A stretch of DNA of 64,000 nucleotides from Streptomyces caniscabiei (GTDB lineage: Bacteria > Actinomycetota > Actinomycetes > Streptomycetales > Streptomycetaceae), in contig NZ_JABXWI010000004.1 in NCBI RefSeq assembly GCF_014930365.1, forward strand, positions 713,356-777,355, read 5' to 3'. This document shows, one piece after another, positions 58,176-64,000 of the stretch (positions are counted from its first letter, which is position 1; every line of letters begins with the position of its first letter). Below the pieces are notes generated by a model. It made no database searches, had not been told where the DNA came from, and saw only the letters and a program-made list of their open reading frames with translations. Both the position numbers and the translations under genes were made by a program.

Positions 58176-58372
58176 AACACCCCCTGGTACTTTCCCGTTG
58201 AACCAACCGTGGGTGTGGATGGGACAGTGTCCCCGGGCCTCACCTTTTGCCCACAGGGACGATCGTTCGGCTGAAGCCCTGTGGAGCGTTTCGCCGAGAG
58301 GCGACCGCCATCCGCACCCACACACAGACCGCCCCGACCGCGATTCCCCCGTCCCGGTCGGGGCTTCTTCTT
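58176..58372 (+). ncRNA. Structured small RNA with intrinsic terminator (possibly 6S-like)
   Basis: The 387-base gap between the HAD and epimerase genes has no credible ORF but strong RNA structure. A 14-bp long-range stem joins 58209-58222 (GTGGGTGTGGATGG) and 58308-58321 (CCATCCGCACCCAC) with one G-U pair. Inside it are an 8-bp stem CCACAGGG (58251-58258) / CCCTGTGG (58277-58284) and a GNRA-capped hairpin TCGCC-GAGA-GGCGA (58291-58304). Just after it comes a textbook intrinsic terminator: GCCCCGACCG (58331-58340) / CGGTCGGGGC (58355-58364) followed by TTCTTCTT, unusual in this genome. An alternative hairpin GGGAC-agt-GTCCC (58221-58233) competes with the long stem. The ~195-nt size and long closing helix fit a 6S-like RNA, but family assignment is a guess; 6C RNA is another option. 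The 5' end is uncertain. Confidence 0.65.
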
Positions 58373-58490
58373 GTCCGCGTCCGCCCTGGCCGGGATGGCC
58401 GGGATGGCCGGTAGTGACCGCGTGCATCCCCCGGGGCCGGGTACCCGTGGGCGGCTCCGGAGGAATGGACGTGCGCGAGAGGAGTCTGCG

Positions 58491-59519
58491 GTGAACGGAG
58501 AATCCGGCGGCAGGATCGTGGTCACCGGCGCCACGGGCAATGTGGGGACGAGTCTGGTGCGGCTGCTCGCGGAGGACGAGCGGGTCGACCGGGTGCGAGG
58601 GCTGGCCCGGCGGGTCCCTGACTGGGCCCCGGCGAAGACGGACTGGTCGGCGGTGGACGTGGGGTCCGAGCAGGCCGATCTGGTCGAGGAGTTCGAGGGG
58701 GCGGACGCGGTCGTCCATCTGGCCTGGGCGTTCCAGCCGACCCATGATCCGGCGACGACCTGGCGGACCAATGTGCTGGGCAGCATCCGGGTCTTCGAGG
58801 CGGTGGCGGCGGCCAAGGTCCCGACGCTGGTGCACGCCTCGTCGGTCGGCGCCTACTCCCCTGGACCGAAGGGCCGGGCCGTCGACGAGTCGTGGCCGAC
58901 GCACGGCTGGCCGGACGCCGCGTACTGCCGGGAGAAGGCGTATCTGGAGCGTGCTCTGGACTCCTTCGAGCACGAGCACCCCGGGGTGCGGGTGGTGCGG
59001 ATGCGGCCCGCGTTCCTGTTCAAGCGGGAGTCGGCGAGCGAGCAGCGCCGTATCTTCGGCGGGCGTTTCCTGCCGGGACCGCTGGCCCGGCCCGAGCTGC
59101 TGCCGTTTTTGCCCGACATCCCCGGTCTGAAGGTGCAGGCCCTGCACACCGACGACGCCGCACGGGCGTACCGGCTGGCCCTGCACTCCGAGGCCCGCGG
59201 CGCCTTCAACCTCGCGGCGGAGTCCCCCGTGGACGCCGAGCTGCTCAGCGAGGTGCTGGGATCCCGTCCGGTGCGGCTGCCCCGGGTCGCGGCCCGCTCG
59301 GCGATCGCCGCCGCGTGGAACCTGCGGCTGCTGCCCGCCTCGCCGCATCTCTTCGACGCCGTACTGCGGCTGCCGCTGATGGACTGCTCCAAGGCCCGCG
59401 ACGAGCTGCACTGGCGGCCCGAGCGCACCTCGGTGGAGGTGCTGGAGGAGTTCCTGGAGGGGCTGCGGCAGGGGGCCGGGGCCGACACGGAGCCGCTGCG
59501 GGGACGGAAGGTCGGTTGA
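58491..59519 (+). CDS. NAD-dependent epimerase/dehydratase (extended SDR)
   Basis: A 342-residue extended short-chain dehydrogenase/reductase. The cofactor loop is IVVTGATGNVGTSLVRLL; catalytic Ser in LVHASSVGAYSPG and YxxxK in AAYCREKAYLERAL (read Tyr-Cys-Arg-Glu-Lys). FQPTHDPATTWRTNVLGSIRVFEA is typical of sugar-nucleotide epimerase-like proteins, but the precise substrate is not evident. GTG 58491 with GGAG before it; a nine-codon frame (58465-58494) ends across this start and may couple translation. The small RNA gene lies just upstream. Confidence 0.88.
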   Translation: MNGESGGRIVVTGATGNVGTSLVRLLAEDERVDRVRGLARRVPDWAPAKTDWSAVDVGSEQADLVEEFEGADAVVHLAWAFQPTHDPATTWRTNVLGSIRVFEAVAAAKVPTLVHASSVGAYSPGPKGRAVDESWPTHGWPDAAYCREKAYLERALDSFEHEHPGVRVVRMRPAFLFKRESASEQRRIFGGRFLPGPLARPELLPFLPDIPGLKVQALHTDDAARAYRLALHSEARGAFNLAAESPVDAELLSEVLGSRPVRLPRVAARSAIAAAWNLRLLPASPHLFDAVLRLPLMDCSKARDELHWRPERTSVEVLEEFLEGLRQGAGADTEPLRGRKVG

Positions 59520-59558
59520 GGACGCCGGGCGCCCCGGCGACGGCGTCCCGCACATGAC

Positions 59559-59590
59559 GGCGCCTCCCCGGGTCCCACCGGGGAGGCGCC
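59559..59590. terminator. Bidirectional terminator hairpin
   Basis: Perfect 13-bp stem GGCGCCTCCCCGG / CCGGGGAGGCGCC with a 6-base loop, between the convergent epimerase gene and the 83-residue hypothetical gene. Confidence 0.75.
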
Positions 59591-59631
59591 GAGTCTCTGT
59601 GGCCGAGTCTCTGTGGCCGCGTCGCTGTGGC
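59590..59631. repeat. 14-bp tandem repeat (three units)
   Basis: CGAGTCTCTGTGGC twice exactly, then CGCGTCGCTGTGGC; directly beside the bidirectional terminator. Confidence 0.75.
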
Positions 59632-59683
59632 CGCCGAGTCGCCGCGAGCCCGGGAGCGAAGGTCCGGGGCCGGCGGGTGCGGG

Positions 59684-59935
59684 TCAGCCGGAGGGTTCGT
59701 CGGGTACGGGCTGCTCGGGGTTGGCGGAGCCCGACCGCGGGGCGCCCTGCCGACCGGTACCGGCCTCGTCCGTGTCGGGCACGTCGGTGGCATCCTCGTC
59801 CCGCTCGCCCTCGTCGGCGGCACGCGTCGGTGCCGCCTCCCAGGGGTCCTCGCCCTCGGTCGCCTGCTGGTCGGGCAGGTCCCTCGGTACGGGGTCCGGG
59901 TGCTCGCCGGGACCCTCCAGGCGGTGTTCGTCCAC
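59684..59935 (-). CDS. Small acidic hypothetical protein (83 aa)
   Basis: A hydrophilic, acidic and Pro-rich protein: DEHRLEGPGEHPDPVPRDLP, GEDPWEAAPTRAADEGERDE, DEAGTGRQGAPR. No hydrophobic core, probably disordered. GTG 59935 has an excellent ribosome site (AGGAAGGAG, seven bases before), which is the main reason to accept it as a gene. 55 bases downstream of the kinase-fold gene on the same strand. No recognisable family. Confidence 0.6.
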   Translation of the reverse strand: MDEHRLEGPGEHPDPVPRDLPDQQATEGEDPWEAAPTRAADEGERDEDATDVPDTDEAGTGRQGAPRSGSANPEQPVPDEPSG

Positions 59936-59990
59936 GGCGTGCTCCTTCCTGCTGTCGTGCACCGGGCGCGGGTACCTCGATCCGCTCAGC

Positions 59991-61001
59991 TCAAACCGGG
60001 TGTTCCGCGCGCCGGACGCGCGCCCGTCGGGCGAGGTCGTCCAGCTCGTCCAGGGCCGCCGTCAGCTGAGGAGCCACCGCCTCCCGCCGCCACGCGATCT
60101 GCTCGTCGTCCATCGCCCGGGGCACCACCTCGATCAGCATGATCAGGTAGAGATAGCTGCGGTAGAGGGCGTAGCGGCGGCACATGGCAGGGGTGAAGTC
60201 GGCCTCCCCTCCCGCCTCTTGATAACCCGTCAAGAAATCGGCGTCCGTGCGGATGTCGTCCAGCAGCGCCAGGGAGACGAAGTCCGCGACCGGGTCGCCC
60301 CAGAACATGCGCTCGCCGTCGATCAGACCACCGACCCGGGGTGTCCGACCTCGCTCGACGAGGATGTTGCCCGGCCACAGGTCGAAGTGGACGGGGCGCG
60401 GCACGGTCACCTCGTCGAGGGCGTCGTGGGCGGCCTTCGCCGTACGGGCCACCTCGTCCACGGGGCGGGGCAGCCAGGCCCCGTAGCGGCGGGCGTCGGC
60501 GAGCAGTCCGTCGAACATGGCGGTGAAGGAGGTGCGCCAGTCGGCGGTGAGGGGGCCGAACGTGCCGGACGGATAGCCGAAGCCGGGGCCGGTCACCCGG
60601 TGGAGCCGGGCCAGCAGACCGCCCAGCTCCCGTCGCAGCGCGGCCTCCTGTTTGGGGGCGAGCCCCTCCCATCCGCCGCCCGGGCAGTGGGTGAGCAGGA
60701 TGTGCCGGCCGGCCGGCGCCGACTCGTCGAGGGCGACTCCTGCCACTCGTGGCGCCGGAACGTCGGCGGTCTCGGCGACCCGGCAGAACTCCGCCTCGGC
60801 GGCGAGGAGTTCGCTCTCGTAGGCCAGGGCCGGGGTGGACGACGGCGGCGGGACCTTCAGGACGAGCCGGGTGCCGTCGGTGAGACGGAGTTCCTCGACG
60901 GTGTTGTACGTGCCGCCGCCCAGCGGCAGCCGCTCGGCGAGGCTTTCCGGCGGAACGCCCGCCGCCGCGAGCGCGAGCCGCGCCCGTTCCCTGTCGTCCA
61001 T
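59991..61001 (-). CDS. Aminoglycoside-phosphotransferase-fold kinase
   Basis: A 336-residue APH/choline-kinase-like protein. N-lobe LPLGGGTYNTVEELRLTDGTRLVLKVPP (nucleotide-binding Lys in LVLKV), catalytic loop VHFDLWPGNILV (Asp base, Asn metal ligand) and metal-binding DGE in GLIDGERMFWGDPVADF. These are complete, so it should be an active small-molecule kinase. Substrate unknown; resistance to an aminoglycoside cannot be inferred. AGGGGG serves ATG 61001 better than ATG 61007. Confidence 0.9.
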   Translation of the reverse strand: MDDRERARLALAAAGVPPESLAERLPLGGGTYNTVEELRLTDGTRLVLKVPPPSSTPALAYESELLAAEAEFCRVAETADVPAPRVAGVALDESAPAGRHILLTHCPGGGWEGLAPKQEAALRRELGGLLARLHRVTGPGFGYPSGTFGPLTADWRTSFTAMFDGLLADARRYGAWLPRPVDEVARTAKAAHDALDEVTVPRPVHFDLWPGNILVERGRTPRVGGLIDGERMFWGDPVADFVSLALLDDIRTDADFLTGYQEAGGEADFTPAMCRRYALYRSYLYLIMLIEVVPRAMDDEQIAWRREAVAPQLTAALDELDDLARRARVRRAEHPV

Positions 61002-61124
61002 GCGCATCCCCCTGGTCCCGGACAGCGGTCCGGACCCACTCTGCCAGCCGGGCCCGCACCGCTGAAGACCGACTCGATCATCGGACGGCACGATAACCAT
61101 TGGACCCTTCCCGAAACTCCACGT

Positions 61125-61155
61125 ACCTTAGGTGAAAACCTAGTGGTCCTAGGTT
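61125..61155. promoter_or_regulatory. Palindromic operator pair upstream of the FBP gene
   Basis: AACCTAG-tggtc-CTAGGTT (61137-61155), a perfect 7-bp inverted repeat, is preceded by ACCT-t-AGGT (61125-61133), a second palindrome with the same ACCT/AGGT halves. Both are AT-rich for this genome and lie in the promoter region of the FBP-domain gene, 40-70 bases upstream. Confidence 0.6.
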
Positions 61156-61196
61156 CGGAATCCGATCGTCACCCCTCACCGGAGAACAGACCCGCC

Positions 61197-61691
61197 ATGA
61201 AGACACTCACCGAGCAGGACATCCGCACCTCCTTCGTCAACTGCTCGAAGGGGGAGGCGAAGAGGATCTTCGTGCCCCACGATCTGGAGCAGCGGCCGTG
61301 GGCGGACCTGGACTTCCTCGGGTGGCGGGATCCGGGCGCACCGGACCGGAGCTATCTGGTCGCCGAGCACGCGGACGGAGTCGTCGGCGTCACCTTGCGG
61401 CTCCCGTCCGCGCGACGCGGGTTCCTGCACCGCAGCATGTGCTCGGTGTGCCTCACGACGCATCCGGGCGGCGGGGTCTCCCTGATGACGGCGCGCAAGG
61501 CGGGCGCGGCCGGGCGCGAGGGGAACTCGGTCGGCGTGTACCTCTGCGCCGACCTCGCGTGTTCCCTCTATGTACGCGGCAAGAAGGCCCTCGACGCCGG
61601 AAGCCGGTTCGAGGAGAGCCTCACCGTGGAGGAGCAGATCGCCCGGACGGTGGGCAACCTCTCCGCGTTCCTGGAGAAGCTCCATAACTGA
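61197..61691 (+). CDS. FBP-domain (EF-G-binding, FusB-like) zinc-finger protein
   Basis: A 164-residue protein of the FBP family. The N-terminal helices (LTEQDIRTSFVNCSKGEAKRIFVP) are followed by LDFLGWRDPGAPDRSYLVAE and a C-terminal treble-clef zinc finger with Cys ligands in SMCSVCLTTHPG and YLCADLACSLYVRGKK. In staphylococci the related FusB binds EF-G and gives fusidic-acid resistance. Actinobacterial versions probably rescue or modulate EF-G; the promoter operator pair suggests induced expression. GGAG before ATG 61197. Confidence 0.88.
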   Translation: MKTLTEQDIRTSFVNCSKGEAKRIFVPHDLEQRPWADLDFLGWRDPGAPDRSYLVAEHADGVVGVTLRLPSARRGFLHRSMCSVCLTTHPGGGVSLMTARKAGAAGREGNSVGVYLCADLACSLYVRGKKALDAGSRFEESLTVEEQIARTVGNLSAFLEKLHN

Positions 61692-61795
61692 ACCCGCCCG
61701 GCCTCGTCGTCTCCCCGCATGCCGCGCGATCACCCAGGTGACTACTGTCCTCGGTCAGGAGTTCGGTGCGACGGTGGAACGGGAACAGCGCAAGG

Positions 61796-63052
61796 ATGCG
61801 AGACGTACGTGAGGTGTGGGGCCTGATCGGCACCCGGGTGGCCGGGTGGCGGCAGGACCCGGTGATCGTCCAGTCGGTACGGTCGGCGGCGGCCGCCACG
61901 GTGGCCTATGTGGTGGCGCTGCAACTGAGCACGGAGGCGGCGCCCCTGACGGCTCCGCTGACCGCGCTCCTGGTCGTGCAGGTGACCCTGTACTCCACAC
62001 TCACCACCGGTATCCGCCGGGTGAACTCGGTGGTCGCCGGCGTCGTCATCGCGATCGGCTTCAGCGTCCTGGTGGGCCTCACCTGGTGGAGCCTCGCCCT
62101 GATCATCCTGGCCTCGCTCGCGGTGGGGCATCTGGTGCGGGTGAGCGAGTTCGTGCCCGAGGTGGCGATCAGCGCCATGCTGGTGCTCGGGGTCACCAGG
62201 GTCGGCGACACGGCCTGGGCGCGGGTCCTGGAGACCCTGATCGGCGCGGTCGTCGGACTCGCCTTCAACCTGCTGCTCGCTCCCCCCGTCTGGGTGGAGG
62301 CGGCCGGCGAGTCCATCGAGGATCTCGCCCGCCGGATGCGGCGGCTGATGATACGGGTCGGCGAGGAGGCCGCGGGCCGCACCCCGGCGGAGGCCGCGGC
62401 GGCACGGCTCCACGAGGCCCGGGAGCTCGACTTCGACATCGTCGAGGTGGACGCGGCCCTCAAGCAGGCGGAGGACAGCCTGAAGCTCAATCCGCGCGTA
62501 CGGGAGGGGCTGCTGCACCGGGTGGTGCTGCGTACCGGCCTGGACACGCTGGAGATCTGCACGGTGGTCCTGCGGGTGCTGGCCCGCACCCTCACCGACC
62601 TGGCCAAGGAGCGGGAGCCGAGTCCGCTGTTCTCCGCGCAGGCGGGGGCCGCCGTCGAGCGGCTGCTCGCCGAGATCGGCGACGCCGTCGTCAGCTTCGC
62701 CGTGCTGGTCACCACCGACGTCAGCCGCAGCGCCGAGTCCGCGGAGGACCGGCTCGCCGCCGAGCTGTCGACGGCCGTCGCGACCCGCGACAAGCTCGCC
62801 CAGCTGCTCCTGGAGGACGTCCAGCGCGACCCGAGCCACTGGCAGTTGCACGGCGCCGTACTGACGGAGGTCAACCGCATGCTGGACGAGCTGGACACCG
62901 AGCACCGCTCCCAGCGGCTGCTGGAGGAGCTCGACCGCTGCACCCGTGAGCAGCGCGAGCGCTCCCCCCGGCTCACGCGGCTGCGCGACCGCGTACGCAT
63001 CGTGAGTCCCCGACGGCGGAACCGGTCCGGCCTCGCCGGACGTACTAAGTGA
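61796..63052 (+). CDS. FUSC/aromatic-acid-exporter-like membrane protein
   Basis: A 418-residue protein with an N-terminal membrane domain (~25-165, about six helices: SAAAATVAYVVALQLS, TALLVVQVTLYSTLTTGIRRVNSVVAGVVI, WWSLALIILASLAVGHLV, VLETLIGAVVGLAFNLLLAPP) and a long helical cytoplasmic domain (~180-400). This is the layout of the FUSC/ArAE (aromatic acid exporter) family, usually half-size in actinobacteria. Start: ATG 61796 has AAGG directly before it; GTG 61766 with CAGGAG is an alternative. Substrate unknown. Confidence 0.85.
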   Translation: MRDVREVWGLIGTRVAGWRQDPVIVQSVRSAAAATVAYVVALQLSTEAAPLTAPLTALLVVQVTLYSTLTTGIRRVNSVVAGVVIAIGFSVLVGLTWWSLALIILASLAVGHLVRVSEFVPEVAISAMLVLGVTRVGDTAWARVLETLIGAVVGLAFNLLLAPPVWVEAAGESIEDLARRMRRLMIRVGEEAAGRTPAEAAAARLHEARELDFDIVEVDAALKQAEDSLKLNPRVREGLLHRVVLRTGLDTLEICTVVLRVLARTLTDLAKEREPSPLFSAQAGAAVERLLAEIGDAVVSFAVLVTTDVSRSAESAEDRLAAELSTAVATRDKLAQLLLEDVQRDPSHWQLHGAVLTEVNRMLDELDTEHRSQRLLEELDRCTREQRERSPRLTRLRDRVRIVSPRRRNRSGLAGRTK

Positions 63053-63131
63053 CGCCGGACCGCAGGACGTCGTAACCGCGTCGTCCTGCCGAGGGACCAG
63101 GCACGACGCGACGACGAGGGGAGCGTACGGA

Positions 63132-64000
<869 letters not shown>

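Noticed and set aside
58108..58494. 128-codon frame in the HAD-epimerase gap
   Set aside because: Composition and lack of any motif argue against coding; the DNA instead has long-range complementarity and an intrinsic terminator.

Overview
The window is chromosomal DNA of a high-GC actinomycete, almost certainly a Streptomyces. The evidence is the very high GC with strong third-position GC, many GTG starts, and a typical set of genes: Tat-exported glycosidases, a subtilisin-inhibitor-like protein, STAS and SpoIIE-type sigma regulators, F420-type oxidoreductases, a LAL-type LuxR regulator and DUF4235. Operators matching published Streptomyces consensus sequences (Zur-type, CebR) agree. No tRNA, rRNA, CRISPR array, prophage or transposase is visible. 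The gene order looks like ordinary core and near-core chromosome rather than an inserted island.

Layout. 0-4.1 kb: a leftward operon (acetyltransferase, then binding lipoprotein, fused permease and a truncated membrane protein) with a Zur-type box before the lipoprotein gene. 4.2-9.8 kb: Ppx/GppA phosphatase, small proteins, a STAS protein with a proline tail, a protease inhibitor, a secreted carbonic anhydrase and a lactate-oxidase-type flavoenzyme. 10-13 kb: a sigma-like/zinc-finger/membrane/lectin protein and a Phd/Doc-like pair whose Fic motif is degenerate. 13.2-18.7 kb: a GH9 cellulase under a perfect CebR operator and a GH2 glycosidase. 19-26.5 kb: PAS-GAF-SpoIIE-ATPase regulator, ArsB-like transporter, AraC/PhyH pair and a NarL-type two-component system. 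26.6-33.5 kb: Tat-exported binding protein, LAL regulator, two alpha/beta hydrolases and a metallo-beta-lactamase-fold protein. 33.5-42 kb: flavoprotein, LuxR regulator and a complete sugar-type ABC transporter followed by a YtcJ-like amidohydrolase and an LLM oxidoreductase. 42-49 kb: MarR regulator, LysE exporter, Ddn-like protein, CDF transporter, Xi-class GST, and an autoregulated DUF1304-TetR pair. 49-52.5 kb: an alcohol and aldehyde dehydrogenase module with its divergent MarR regulator. 52.6-64 kb: second STAS protein, variant PRPP synthetase, VanZ protein, PHP-domain protein, HAD phosphatase, a probable structured small RNA, epimerase, kinase-fold protein, FBP-domain protein, an aromatic-acid-exporter-like protein and a truncated proline-rich protein.

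The most notable signals are: (1) a long-stem structured RNA with an intrinsic terminator at about 58.18-58.37 kb; (2) the Zur-type box placed before a peptide/metallophore-type ABC system whose two permeases are fused; (3) three self-contained operator layouts (twin TetR sites, twin MarR sites, CebR site) that can be read directly from the DNA; (4) the Doc-like toxin that has lost its Fic catalytic residues; and (5) a sigma-factor-like cytoplasmic half fused through a membrane segment to an extracellular lectin-like half. The last ~130 bases are nearly pure C and look like a sequencing or assembly artefact.

All functions are inferred from motifs read by eye. No database search was run.
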